Of a DNA stretch of 64,000 nucleotides, positions 1 through 9,410 are shown piece after piece. The position numbers and the translations under genes are program-made. Under the pieces are notes generated by a model. The model saw only the letters and a list, made by a program, of their open reading frames with translations, ran no database searches and was not told where the DNA came from. The DNA comes from Christensenella sp964438705 (GTDB taxonomy: Bacteria; Bacillota; Clostridia; Christensenellales; Christensenellaceae): assembly GCA_964438705.1 (NCBI GenBank), contig CAYTKQ010000004.1, positions 1-64,000 on the forward strand, read 5' to 3'. The number at the start of each line of letters is the position of its first letter. The first letter of the stretch is position 1.

Positions 1-90
1 CTATATTTATAGCCAAAACAATCTATGGCATCAGTATCGTTGCGTGATGCAAATGGCATAAGGCTAAAAAATTGGCGGGGGTATTGCAGG

Positions 91-3000
91 ATGAGAAAGA
101 ATAGGGTTCGTTTGTTTGCGCTGACACTTGTGTTTGCGCTTTTGTTTTCGTGTGCGCCGTTTCAGGCCGCGTTCGCGGAACCGGCAGGCAACGCGGCACA
201 AAAGCCGCTCAAGCTGCAATTTGATTTTGAGGCGCAGAATGACGCGGGCAGAGTGGGCTGGCGCAGGGAATCCTCGCCCATCGGCAACGGTTATATGGGC
301 GCGGTGGTGTTTGGCCGCACCGACACCGAACGCCTGCAGCTCAACGAAAAGACGCTGTGGTCGGGCGGCTTGGGCGGCACGGACGCGGAAGCGAACGGTG
401 AATATAATAAGCGCGATGCGGCAAGCGACGCGTTCGGCAATGTGGACGCAACGGCAAACGGCGCGATGGGAAAATACATCGACAAGCTGTTTGAAGAGTT
501 TTACGGGCAGAAAACGAGCGGGACCAGCCCGGCGCAGTCGGGGGACATGAAACTTCTTCCCAACAACCGTTCCGCGCTGGGGGATTACCAGAATTTTGCG
601 GAGATGAACATTGCGTTCAACCACACGGGGCGCACCAATTACCGGCGTGAGCTCGATTTGCGCACCGCGCTTTCCACCGTGGAATACGATTTCAATGGCG
701 CGCACTACACGCGCTCCATGTTTGCCAACTATCCGAGCAACGTGATGGTCTACCACGTGCAGGCAGATCAGACGGGCAAGGTAAACTTCACGCTCAAGCC
801 GGAAATCCCCGACCTTGGAATAAAATCGGGCGCGCACAGCAAAAAAGTGACCAAAACGGGCACCGTAATTGCGGACGAGCAAAATGCTTCCATTATGATG
901 GAAGGAACGATCGAAAACAACGGTATGAAGTTTGCGGGGCTTTTTCAGGTGGAGGCGAAGGGCGGCACGCTCAGTGCATCGCAGCCCACAGACAGCACGG
1001 GCCAGCTGACGATCATGGACGCGGACGAGGCGACGATCTATGTCGCGCTTGCGACCAACTATAAAAACGAATTTCCAAATTACAGGCAGGAAGACGCGGA
1101 CTACGCACAGAAGGATGTGCAAAACCGCATCGCCCATGCCAAGGATATGGGACGTCAAAAGCTCTATGAAGAGCATTTGAAGGATTATCAGGAGATCTTC
1201 GGGCGCGTAGAGCTTGATCTCGGGGGCACATACGACGCGGGACAGACCACCAAGGCGCTGAAAGCGGACTGGGGCACGAAGGTCGACGGCGGAACGCAGA
1301 ACCGCTATATGGACGAGCTGTATTATCAGTATGGAAGATATCTGCTCATCGCTTCCTCGCGCGAGGGTTCGCTCCCCGCAAACTTGCAGGGCGTGTGGAA
1401 CGACCGCGCATTCCCGGACTGGCAGTCGGATTATCACACCAACATCAATCTCGAAATGAACTATTGGCCCGCGTTTTCTACCAACATGGCGGAGACGGCG
1501 ATCCCGCTGAATGAATACATCGATTCTCTCAGAGAACCGGGCAAGCTCACGGCGCAAAAGCAGTTTGGCACATCGGGAGACGCATGGATCGTCAATTGCT
1601 CGGCGAACGCGCTGGGCTTCACGGGGAACATCAACTCAAACGCTTCGTTTACCAGCACGGGTGCGGCGTTTATCTTGAACAATGTATATGAAACCTATAA
1701 ATATACGGGCGACAAGGAAACGCTGGCAAGCATGATCTATCCGATGATGAAGCAGGCGGCGGATTTTCATTTGCAAACGCTGCAAAACGGGCGCACAGAG
1801 GATGATAAAGACAAACTTTACGTCGTTCCGTCCATGTCGTCCGAGCACGGGCCGTGGACGGTGGGCACGACGTACGATCAATCCCTTGTGTATATGCTGT
1901 TTCAGGATACGGTAGAAGCCGCGAAGGCGCTGGGGCTTGAACAAAGCGAAGGCGCGTTCATCGCGCAGCTCGAGCAGGCAATGTACGACCTGCACCCGCT
2001 TACGGTGGGTGTGCAGGGGCAGATGAAGGAATGGCAGCAGGAGGGGAACTATAACCGCTACAGCTTTGCTCCCGGAACAAAAATCGGCGACGACGCGCAC
2101 CGTCATAATTCCCAATTGCTGATGCTGCATCCGGGAAACGGGATCACCACCGAAACGCCGGAATATATGGAGGCCGCTAAGGTCACGCTCAACAAGCGCG
2201 GCGACGACGCGACGGGCTGGTCGATGGGTCAAAAGCTCAACATGTGGGCGCGCTTGCAGGACGGAAACCGCGCCTACAACGGGCTGTTCAAAAATCTGAT
2301 CAGATCAAATACATTTGAGAATTTGTGGGATATGCACGCGCCGGACATCTTCCAGATCGACGGAAATTTTGGCGCGACGGCCGGCATGACGGAGTTTTTG
2401 CTGCAAAGCCACGCGGGCTATGTGTCTCTGCTTCCGGCTCTGCCGGACGCGTGGAGCACGGGATCGGTAAGCGGCCTTGTGGCGCGCGGGAATTTTGAGG
2501 TGAGCCTCGATTGGGCCAATAAAAAAATCACGGACGCGCGCATCACCTCGAAAAGCGGAGGGCGGCTTTCCTTAAAGGCGGGCGTTGTGGATCGCATCGT
2601 CGATACGACGACAGGCGCCGACGTCACGCAAATCACGCAGGACGCAAACGGCGCGATTTCCTTCGATACGCAAAAAGGGCACGTGTATCGCGTGGTGCCA
2701 TATACCGGCGCGGCGGTATCCATGGCGGAAGCACAGGCGGCGGCAGACGCGGCGGAACAGCTTGGCGTATTTGCCGACGCATACACCACGCGCAGCGCGG
2801 ATGAATTTGCCGATGCCTATATGGCGGTGCGGCGCATGGTGGAGCAAAAGAACTACATCGCGGGCAGCGTAGGCGCAGTCACAACAAGGCTGCGCGACGC
2901 GGCAGCGGCGCTTGAGGCGCGCGGCGCGGATGAATACGCGGCGGTGCTTGCGCTAGAATACGCGCAGCGTATGGAAGGAGAAAACGCGCCAACCGGCAAG

Positions 3001-5829
3001 CCGAATGAAAACAAGTGGCGGCAGCAGGTAGAGCCGCCGCGTAAAGCACTTGAAAAAACGCTGCGCGCGGGAACGGTAGATAAGGCGGCGCTTGAGCTTG
3101 ATGCGTTCTCTCTTGCGCAGTCTGTGACAGATGTGGATGGAACGTCTCCTGCAAACCGAATGGCACTTTACGATATGATCGTGCAGGCCGCTAAGGTCAC
3201 GCGCGGCGAAGCGGGCGATGAGAAATGGGCGGCGTTCGGCGCGGTCATTGGGGACGCGCGTGAAGTGTTCCTTTTAAGAGGTGCGACGGAGACAGAACTC
3301 TCCGCGCAGATTGATGCGCTCAAGGCGGCGGTTGCGGAATTCAACAAAATCTATGAAATCACTGCCGAAGCGGGGAGCAACGGTAAGATCGCGCCCACGG
3401 GCAAGATGCCGCTCATCAGCGGAGGCAAAAAACTGTTCAACATCACGCCGGACGACGGATACGAGGTTTTTGACGTTCTGGTGAACGGATTTTCCGTCGG
3501 CGCAGTCAACAAATATGAAGTCAGCAATATTTCGGCGGATATGACGATCCGCGCGGAATTCATCAAAAAGCAGGTGAACGCGTCTGCAAACGAAGCGCTG
3601 CTTGATCTTGCAATCAAACAGGCGCAGGCGTTGAATGCGGATGATTATACGGCGGACACATGGAGCAATGTGGCGGATGCGCTCACAGCCGCAAAAGGCG
3701 CGGATCGTACGAGCGAAAGCGATATGCGGGCGAAGGTCGATGCGTTGCTTGCGGCGATGGACAGTCTGATGGTGCAGGAAGGCCAGCGATATGAGGCTGA
3801 GGACGGGCTCTTCCCGGTTGACGGATGGAAGAGCACGACGGCGGGCGGCGTGTGGAGCATCGCGGACAACTGGGGCGATAAGCCGCTCGACGGCACAGCG
3901 AATCCGCTTGGCGGCTATCCGGCGGAAGGGCCGAACTGGGAGGGTAAGAAACTGTCTGCCACAGGGGCCTATGGTCAATGGGCGCTCGATTCCAACGTGG
4001 CAATGTCCGGCGGCATACAGGCCATCACAAAAACGCGGCTTACCTGGGTGAAATTCGGCTTTACAGGCAGCCGTGTCACATATGTCACGCAAACTGCGCA
4101 AGACGGGGCACTGGTAGACGTCTATATCGACGACACAAAAGTGGTCACCGGTTTAAACACAAGCGGCGCAGATGTAAAAAATAAGATGCTGTTCGATAGT
4201 GAAAGCAATGCGCAGGCCAAGGCGCTTCTTGCCGATGGCGGGAAGCACGAGATCAAGCTGGTGTGTATGGATAAAGCGTCAACGCTCGCTACGCCTACAC
4301 GCGATCACCCCATTTTCCGCGTGGACGCGTTTGATGTTTATCAAAATAAGGCAGCGGTGCAGCGGACCGCGCTGGCGGAGGAGATCGCAAAAGCAAGCGT
4401 GCTGACGCACACGCTGTACACGGCAGATTCGTGGAAAGCGGTCGAGGACGCGCTTACTGATGCGGAGGCAGCATTTGCCGATAAAAACGCGACACAAACC
4501 ACGATCGACGCAAAGAAAACGACGCTGCAAAATGCCATGCAGGCGCTTGTGGAGGACATAAGCGCGATTACGAGCGTAACGGCACAGATGCCTCTCAAGG
4601 CGGCGTTTGGAACAACGGCAGATCAACTTAGGCCCATGCTGCCCGCCACAGTGGCCGTAAACGCAGGGGAAAAGAAGCTGCGCGTGAGCGTTTCGTGGGA
4701 TATGAGCGGCTACGATCCCAACAAAGCGGGGGAACAGCTCCTCAGTGGAACGCTGGATGTCCCGGCAGGGCAGGGCGTGTCCAACACAGGGAATCAACAA
4801 GCCAAGATCGCGGTCGTGGTGGCCAAGGGGATGGCGACCGTCACCCTCGGGAATCTAAAGCAGACAGAGGGAAGCGTAAGTGCCGTCACGGCGGAAACAG
4901 TCCCGCAGGGGCTCAGCGTGACCGTTCTGTATAACGGAAGCGCGGCGGTCCCGCAGGCGGCAGGGTCCTATCAGGTCACGGCAAAGATCAGCGACGCAAA
5001 CTATGAAGGAAGCGCAAGGGGCGTGCTCGTCGTGCAGGCAAAGCAGATCGATCCGGGTCCCGGTCCCGATCCAGATTCGGGCACTGACCCCAGTCCGGCA
5101 CCGGGCAACACTGTAACGGCACGGCCTCCGGTCAATGCGGGTATGATCGATGCGGATTTCACCCGAAGCGAGATGGAGAAGGTTGAGAACAAAGGAACGT
5201 TTGTGATCGAGATCACGCAAAACGCGGGCAAATCCGCTGCGGTCGGGCCGGAGGTATTCGTCCGCGCGCGGGAACTTGCGGCACAAGGAAAGCTTGCAAG
5301 CGTGCAGCTCCATCTGCTCGATGAAAAGACAGGACGCGTGATCGGAACACTCACCTTTGATGCTGCGGCAATCCCGGCAGATTGGAACGGCGTGCTGAAA
5401 ACCGGCCTCTCCTACGAAGTTCAAAAACCAAGCGCGGACCGTATAACGTCCCTGCTTGGCGCAAATGCAAAGAAGCTGTATCTCTCGCTCGAACACGAGG
5501 GCGCGTTCCCCGGCCCGGCAACGGTTCGCCTTGATATCTCGGGGAAGGGCTTTGCGGCGGGAGAAAAACTGAACCTGTATTACTACGATCCGTCGGCGAA
5601 GAGCCTTTCGCTCGTCACGGCGCTCACGGTGGGTTCAGATACAAGTGCGGAATTTGTGCTGAAGCATGCGTCCGAATATGTACTCACGGATGCGACGGCA
5701 AAGAAAAACGGCGTAAAAACGGGCGATGGCAAGGACGTCACGCTGTGGATCGTGCTTGCGGCGGTGGCACTCGGCGCGGTTCTGTTCGTGCTGCTTGAAC
5801 GCAAACGGCGCAAAAGAGCGAGTCGTTAA
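91..5829 (+). CDS. Wall-anchored GH95 alpha-L-fucosidase, multidomain
   Basis: Predicted extracellular 1,2-alpha-L-fucosidase (inverting GH95) of 1912 residues acting on fucosylated glycans. The ATG at 91 is preferred over 25 because it opens a signal peptide (about residues 1-29, ending AFA). The catalytic part covers about residues 45-870. It shows HTNINLEMNYW with N451/N453, EHGPW with E585 and FQIDGNFG with D757, which match the Asn pair, general acid Glu and Asp of the Bifidobacterium AfcA family. Downstream lie FIVAR-like helical modules (about 880-945, 1167-1230, 1427-1485), an InlB-B-like repeat (about 1085-1160), a beta-sandwich resembling a carbohydrate-binding module (about 1234-1420), Ig/MBG-like modules, a Pro/Gly/Asp linker and a final KTGD, hydrophobic helix and Arg/Lys tail. 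Wall attachment is inferred; the sorting motif lacks the usual Leu-Pro. The gene is followed by a terminator and appears monocistronic. Confidence 0.93.
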   Translation: MRKNRVRLFALTLVFALLFSCAPFQAAFAEPAGNAAQKPLKLQFDFEAQNDAGRVGWRRESSPIGNGYMGAVVFGRTDTERLQLNEKTLWSGGLGGTDAEANGEYNKRDAASDAFGNVDATANGAMGKYIDKLFEEFYGQKTSGTSPAQSGDMKLLPNNRSALGDYQNFAEMNIAFNHTGRTNYRRELDLRTALSTVEYDFNGAHYTRSMFANYPSNVMVYHVQADQTGKVNFTLKPEIPDLGIKSGAHSKKVTKTGTVIADEQNASIMMEGTIENNGMKFAGLFQVEAKGGTLSASQPTDSTGQLTIMDADEATIYVALATNYKNEFPNYRQEDADYAQKDVQNRIAHAKDMGRQKLYEEHLKDYQEIFGRVELDLGGTYDAGQTTKALKADWGTKVDGGTQNRYMDELYYQYGRYLLIASSREGSLPANLQGVWNDRAFPDWQSDYHTNINLEMNYWPAFSTNMAETAIPLNEYIDSLREPGKLTAQKQFGTSGDAWIVNCSANALGFTGNINSNASFTSTGAAFILNNVYETYKYTGDKETLASMIYPMMKQAADFHLQTLQNGRTEDDKDKLYVVPSMSSEHGPWTVGTTYDQSLVYMLFQDTVEAAKALGLEQSEGAFIAQLEQAMYDLHPLTVGVQGQMKEWQQEGNYNRYSFAPGTKIGDDAHRHNSQLLMLHPGNGITTETPEYMEAAKVTLNKRGDDATGWSMGQKLNMWARLQDGNRAYNGLFKNLIRSNTFENLWDMHAPDIFQIDGNFGATAGMTEFLLQSHAGYVSLLPALPDAWSTGSVSGLVARGNFEVSLDWANKKITDARITSKSGGRLSLKAGVVDRIVDTTTGADVTQITQDANGAISFDTQKGHVYRVVPYTGAAVSMAEAQAAADAAEQLGVFADAYTTRSADEFADAYMAVRRMVEQKNYIAGSVGAVTTRLRDAAAALEARGADEYAAVLALEYAQRMEGENAPTGKPNENKWRQQVEPPRKALEKTLRAGTVDKAALELDAFSLAQSVTDVDGTSPANRMALYDMIVQAAKVTRGEAGDEKWAAFGAVIGDAREVFLLRGATETELSAQIDALKAAVAEFNKIYEITAEAGSNGKIAPTGKMPLISGGKKLFNITPDDGYEVFDVLVNGFSVGAVNKYEVSNISADMTIRAEFIKKQVNASANEALLDLAIKQAQALNADDYTADTWSNVADALTAAKGADRTSESDMRAKVDALLAAMDSLMVQEGQRYEAEDGLFPVDGWKSTTAGGVWSIADNWGDKPLDGTANPLGGYPAEGPNWEGKKLSATGAYGQWALDSNVAMSGGIQAITKTRLTWVKFGFTGSRVTYVTQTAQDGALVDVYIDDTKVVTGLNTSGADVKNKMLFDSESNAQAKALLADGGKHEIKLVCMDKASTLATPTRDHPIFRVDAFDVYQNKAAVQRTALAEEIAKASVLTHTLYTADSWKAVEDALTDAEAAFADKNATQTTIDAKKTTLQNAMQALVEDISAITSVTAQMPLKAAFGTTADQLRPMLPATVAVNAGEKKLRVSVSWDMSGYDPNKAGEQLLSGTLDVPAGQGVSNTGNQQAKIAVVVAKGMATVTLGNLKQTEGSVSAVTAETVPQGLSVTVLYNGSAAVPQAAGSYQVTAKISDANYEGSARGVLVVQAKQIDPGPGPDPDSGTDPSPAPGNTVTARPPVNAGMIDADFTRSEMEKVENKGTFVIEITQNAGKSAAVGPEVFVRARELAAQGKLASVQLHLLDEKTGRVIGTLTFDAAAIPADWNGVLKTGLSYEVQKPSADRITSLLGANAKKLYLSLEHEGAFPGPATVRLDISGKGFAAGEKLNLYYYDPSAKSLSLVTALTVGSDTSAEFVLKHASEYVLTDATAKKNGVKTGDGKDVTLWIVLAAVALGAVLFVLLERKRRKRASR

Positions 5830-5847
5830 CACATACCATAACCACAT

Positions 5848-5882
5848 GGCGGACAGCCTCACACGAGGCTGCCCGCCTTTTA
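5848..5882 (+). terminator. Intrinsic terminator after the fucosidase gene
   Basis: A 13-bp stem (one mismatch) at 5848-5860 and 5865-5877 with an ACAC loop is followed by a short T run. It separates the fucosidase gene from the MATE gene. Confidence 0.85.
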
Positions 5883-5912
5883 TCTGTAACAAAAATTTTA
5901 CAAAACGCACTC

Positions 5913-5941
5913 TTGAAGTCATATTCGGGATGTGGTAACAT
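5913..5941 (+). promoter_or_regulatory. Putative sigma-A promoter for the MATE gene
   Basis: TTGAAG (5913-5918), a 17-nt spacer and TAACAT (5936-5941) with an upstream TGG that would make an extended -10. It lies 45 bp before the MATE start. Confidence 0.5.
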
Positions 5942-5985
5942 TGTGCGTACTGCACCTAAAACATTAAAATAGGAGGGGAAACACG

Positions 5986-7416
5986 ATGTCTGCGGAAGTG
6001 CTCAATCACGACGAACTGAATAAAAAGAAGCTTTTAAAGCTGTTTTTGTCCATCGCCTTGCCCGTAGCCCTGCAAAACCTGCTCACCTTTTCGGTGGGAT
6101 TGATGGACTCCATCATGGTCGGGTCTTTGGGAGAGGTACAGCTTTCTGCGGTTTCCGTGGCCAATCAGCCCTTCTTTCTTTTTATGATGTGCATCTTCGG
6201 GCTTTCATCCGGCGCATGCGTGCTCATCTCGCAATACTGGGGAAAAAAGGACACGCTTACCATTTCCAAGGTGTTCGGCGTGGTCCTAAAGCTCGCGCTC
6301 ATCGTGGGCGTCGTCGTCACGCTCATCGTGGCGCTGTTCCCGCGTCAGGTGATGCAGGTTTATACGCCCGACGAATCCGTCATGGATTTCGGCGTACAAT
6401 ATTTGCAGATCGTGCTGTTTTCCTATATCCCCTTTGCGTTCACCAACACCTACCTCACGTGTGTACGCAGTGTGGAGCGGGTGAAGATCGCGGTCATCGT
6501 GTACAGCATTTCCTTTGTGGTCAACGTGTTCTTCAACTACATGTTCATCTTCGGTAAATTCGGCGCACCGGCGCTGGGCGTGGCAGGTGCCGCGGTGGGT
6601 ACGGTCATTGCGCGCGTCACAGAGCTTGTCATCGTGCTGTTCTACGCGCGCAAAAAGGAAACACGGGTCGCGCTGCGGCTCAAGTATATCCTGAAAAACG
6701 AAAAATGGCTGTTCAAGGATTTCATCAAGTTTGCCATGCCCGTGGTCGTCAACGAAATGATGTGGGCGGTCGGCTCGTCCGCGCAAATGGCGATCCTCGG
6801 ACGCATGAGTGTTTCAGCGGTCGCGACGGTGAGCATTGTCTCCACGGCCATGCAGGTCACAACTGTATTTGTGTACGGAGCGGCCTCGGCGACGCTCGTC
6901 ATCGTGGGCAAATACATCGGCGCGCGGCAATACAATGTGGCGCGCAAAAGCGCAAATCTGCTCGTGCTTGCAAACATCGTCATCGCGCTCGCTACGGCGG
7001 GAGTATTCCTGATGCTGCGCGATACATTCATGAGCTTTTACACCATCACCGAGGAAACGCGCATCGCGCTTATCGGCGCAATGTTCGTCGCGGCCATCAT
7101 CATCGTGTTTCAGGCGGTCAATATGTCGTGCATCGTGGGTGTGTTCCGCGGCGGGGGCGATACCATGTTCGCCATGTACCTCGATATCATCGCCATGTGG
7201 GCCATTGCGGTGCCCATCGGCGCGCTGGGCGGGCTCGTGTGGGGCCTTTCCATCCCTGTGGTTTATTTTTTGCTCCGTTCCGACGAAGTTGTCAAAGCCA
7301 TCGTGTGCCTGATGCGTATGAAGGGCGGCAAATGGCTCAAGGACGTCACGCGCAATGCGGACGGCACATGCGACGCGGGCGTGATGCCTCCCGAATCATC
7401 GGGCGTCATCGAATAA
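5986..7416 (+). CDS. MATE family efflux transporter
   Basis: Cytoplasmic-membrane exporter of the multidrug and toxic compound extrusion family (DinF/NorM-like), 476 residues with about 12 hydrophobic segments. The N-terminal pattern ALPVALQNLLTFSVGLMDSI and the repeated half (FAMPVVVNEMMWAVGSS) show the two MatE domains. MATE proteins expel cationic drugs or metabolites using Na+ or H+; the substrate cannot be read here. AGGAGGGG at 5972-5979 fixes the start. It is monocistronic, with a terminator on each side. This is the first of three divergent MATE genes in the window. Confidence 0.9.
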   Translation: MSAEVLNHDELNKKKLLKLFLSIALPVALQNLLTFSVGLMDSIMVGSLGEVQLSAVSVANQPFFLFMMCIFGLSSGACVLISQYWGKKDTLTISKVFGVVLKLALIVGVVVTLIVALFPRQVMQVYTPDESVMDFGVQYLQIVLFSYIPFAFTNTYLTCVRSVERVKIAVIVYSISFVVNVFFNYMFIFGKFGAPALGVAGAAVGTVIARVTELVIVLFYARKKETRVALRLKYILKNEKWLFKDFIKFAMPVVVNEMMWAVGSSAQMAILGRMSVSAVATVSIVSTAMQVTTVFVYGAASATLVIVGKYIGARQYNVARKSANLLVLANIVIALATAGVFLMLRDTFMSFYTITEETRIALIGAMFVAAIIIVFQAVNMSCIVGVFRGGGDTMFAMYLDIIAMWAIAVPIGALGGLVWGLSIPVVYFLLRSDEVVKAIVCLMRMKGGKWLKDVTRNADGTCDAGVMPPESSGVIE

Positions 7417-7444
7417 CATCATGGCACAAAAAGGATCTTGTGAA

Positions 7445-7473
7445 AAGCGAGGCATTGCGCCCCGCTTTTTTTT
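7445..7473 (+). terminator. Intrinsic terminator after the MATE gene
   Basis: The stem AGCG-a-GGC with GCC-c-CGCT (7446-7465) is followed by nine T residues. Confidence 0.8.
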
Positions 7474-7483
7474 GATATATAAT
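7455..7483 (+). promoter_or_regulatory. Putative sigma-A promoter for the SpaA-like gene
   Basis: TTGCGC (7455-7460), a 17-nt spacer and TATAAT (7478-7483). The -35 lies inside the preceding terminator hairpin, a compact end-to-start arrangement. Confidence 0.55.
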
Positions 7484-7532
7484 ACCTGTAAAGGAATGTT
7501 ACCATTGTATACATTATTGGGTGGAGGTTATG

Positions 7533-9269
7533 ATGAAGAAGGTATTCTATATCGTTTTGTGCGCGCTGCTCGTTTTGCTGTCCGTTCCGACGGCGGCGCT
7601 AGCCGAGGACGCGGAACCACTCACAGATATCAGCCAATTGGAACCCTATTTTCCGGATGAGAACTTTAGGAAAGTGGTTTTTGATGCGCTTAACGAAGCG
7701 GGATTGGTGGGAAACGTTTCTGAAACGACAGGAAAGTCGATCGAAGAAATCATCGCCATGTTTCGCGGAGAGCTGAACGCGTCGGGCAAGAACATCAAAG
7801 ATGCATACGGGCTTCAATATCTGCGGAAGGCGGAATATGTCAATCTGTTTGACAATATCATCGGCGACTGGACGCGCATCAATCCCGGCGGGATCTACGA
7901 TAAAGATTATTATGGATATGTTGACGCCGGCGAATTCCACAATGTAACGTGGAATATCGGCAGAAATCCGATCACGCGGCTGCCCGCAAACTTTGGCGGA
8001 CGGCTGGTGATCGAGCAGCCCGCCTCCAAGTCGTCCTATTATCCGGATAAGGACATAGCGGAGGCCAAGGCGTTCATTCGGGACAGTGCGTCGCAAAGGT
8101 TCGACACCGTTTTTGACGTCGCGTGCGCCACCATCCTCGGTACGAGTGAGGACAACGATTATGAGTTGGACGGCAATGTGAAAATCATTACGGTCAACGT
8201 ATCCAAGGTGTCGGAGGATCTGGATTCCCAGCACCCGGGGATCGGCTGTGCGCTTCTGAAAAAGCCGGCGGTAGCCCAAAACAACAAGTTTATGCGCGTA
8301 ACGAACATCCTGCTGAATGAGACGCTTCGTTTGGGCGTAGGGACGAAAGCGGTGATCCACTACGATACCGTGGATGACTCTGGCGGGGTGCCGGGGCCGG
8401 GTTCGCAATCCTTCAAATATTATCTGTATCCGGAAATCACGATTTATGACCGCGTGACGCTCACACATCATGATACGGGCAGCGTGATGCTCAACAAAAC
8501 GGATTCCGAAACGGGAGAACCGCTTATAGGCGCGGAATATGCTCTTTATCGAGGTGATACAAAGCTGGATGGCACCTATACGTCGGACGAGGATGGCATG
8601 GTGCTGGTGCAGGGGCTTGCGGCGGGGAGCTATTCCCTGCGCGAAACCAAAGCGCCGCAGGGCTATCAGCTCGATTCGTCACCGCTGCCTTTTGACATCG
8701 AAGACCCAGCCTATGCGCACGGGACGGTGGACGGCGGCTATCAGACGGTGCAGGCGAGCGACGGTTCGCAGGCGACCGCTGGAACGGATGAGGTATTTAT
8801 CGCGGGAAAAGGCACGCCGGATCTTGGCCTACACATACAGGCGACCGATCCCGGAAAGCAGTTCAGCGTGATCCTTCACTATTCATCCCTTGCGACAACG
8901 GACAGTGAGCGGGCGAACGGCAAAGCGGACGAAAAACCGTATACCCGGGTTTTCACCTCGGCGGAGGAAGCAGCGCGGGATATCAACGCGATGAAAAACG
9001 ACAACCGTGTGGCGGGCCCCATCACGATCGATGTGGAGTATGCGCCGACGGTGAACCTGACCCAAAGCAATCAGCCGCTCAGCAGTGATCCGCCGCCGTC
9101 CGATCCGCCGCAACCGTCCGATCCGCCGCCGTCCGACCCACCCAAGCCGGATGGCGCAGCGCCGAAGACAGGAGATGTCCATTCGGCCGTGCCTTATTAT
9201 TTGATGGCGGCGGGTGCGCTTATTCTCGCATTTGCGGCAGCACGAAAAGGCAGCGTAAAAGAGCAATGA
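7533..9269 (+). CDS. SpaA-like cell-surface protein with sorting signal
   Basis: Secreted, probably wall-anchored protein of 578 residues with no enzymatic motif that I recognise. GTG 7521, ATG 7530 and ATG 7533 are in frame; GGAGG at 7523-7527 best suits 7533. A signal peptide ends near LAE (residue 25). Residues 30-310 are unassigned, beginning with a motif (FPDENFRKVVFDAL) seen in clostridial surface LRR proteins. Residues about 312-400 form a SpaA/prealbumin-like module. VMLNKTDSETGEPLIGAEY and YSLRETKAPQGY carry the Lys and Glu expected for an intramolecular isopeptide bond. A repeated SDPPPSDPP linker precedes APKTGD, a hydrophobic helix and a basic tail. A role as pilin or adhesin is inferred; no sortase gene is nearby. 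Confidence 0.82.
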   Translation: MKKVFYIVLCALLVLLSVPTAALAEDAEPLTDISQLEPYFPDENFRKVVFDALNEAGLVGNVSETTGKSIEEIIAMFRGELNASGKNIKDAYGLQYLRKAEYVNLFDNIIGDWTRINPGGIYDKDYYGYVDAGEFHNVTWNIGRNPITRLPANFGGRLVIEQPASKSSYYPDKDIAEAKAFIRDSASQRFDTVFDVACATILGTSEDNDYELDGNVKIITVNVSKVSEDLDSQHPGIGCALLKKPAVAQNNKFMRVTNILLNETLRLGVGTKAVIHYDTVDDSGGVPGPGSQSFKYYLYPEITIYDRVTLTHHDTGSVMLNKTDSETGEPLIGAEYALYRGDTKLDGTYTSDEDGMVLVQGLAAGSYSLRETKAPQGYQLDSSPLPFDIEDPAYAHGTVDGGYQTVQASDGSQATAGTDEVFIAGKGTPDLGLHIQATDPGKQFSVILHYSSLATTDSERANGKADEKPYTRVFTSAEEAARDINAMKNDNRVAGPITIDVEYAPTVNLTQSNQPLSSDPPPSDPPQPSDPPPSDPPKPDGAAPKTGDVHSAVPYYLMAAGALILAFAAARKGSVKEQ

Positions 9270-9297
9270 TGCTGCCGCCTCAGTAAAAACTTATTCG

Positions 9298-9340
9298 CAC
9301 CATGCGGACGTTGCCACGGCAGCATCCGCATGGTGTTTTT
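9298..9340 (+). terminator. Intrinsic terminator after the SpaA-like gene
   Basis: A perfect 11-bp stem (9298-9308 with 9325-9335) and a 16-nt loop are followed by TTTTT and further T-rich sequence. Confidence 0.85.
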
Positions 9341-9410
9341 CTCTGTTTGCGTCATTTTATGTGATATAATATAAAATAAGATCGCCATCAAAATGAAAGG
9401 GGTGTGGAGC

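Noticed and set aside
64..1557. Long reading frame of 497 codons on the minus strand inside the fucosidase gene
   Set aside because: It is Arg/His/Val-rich antisense shadow sequence with no domain, and the plus strand carries clear GH95 catalytic motifs.
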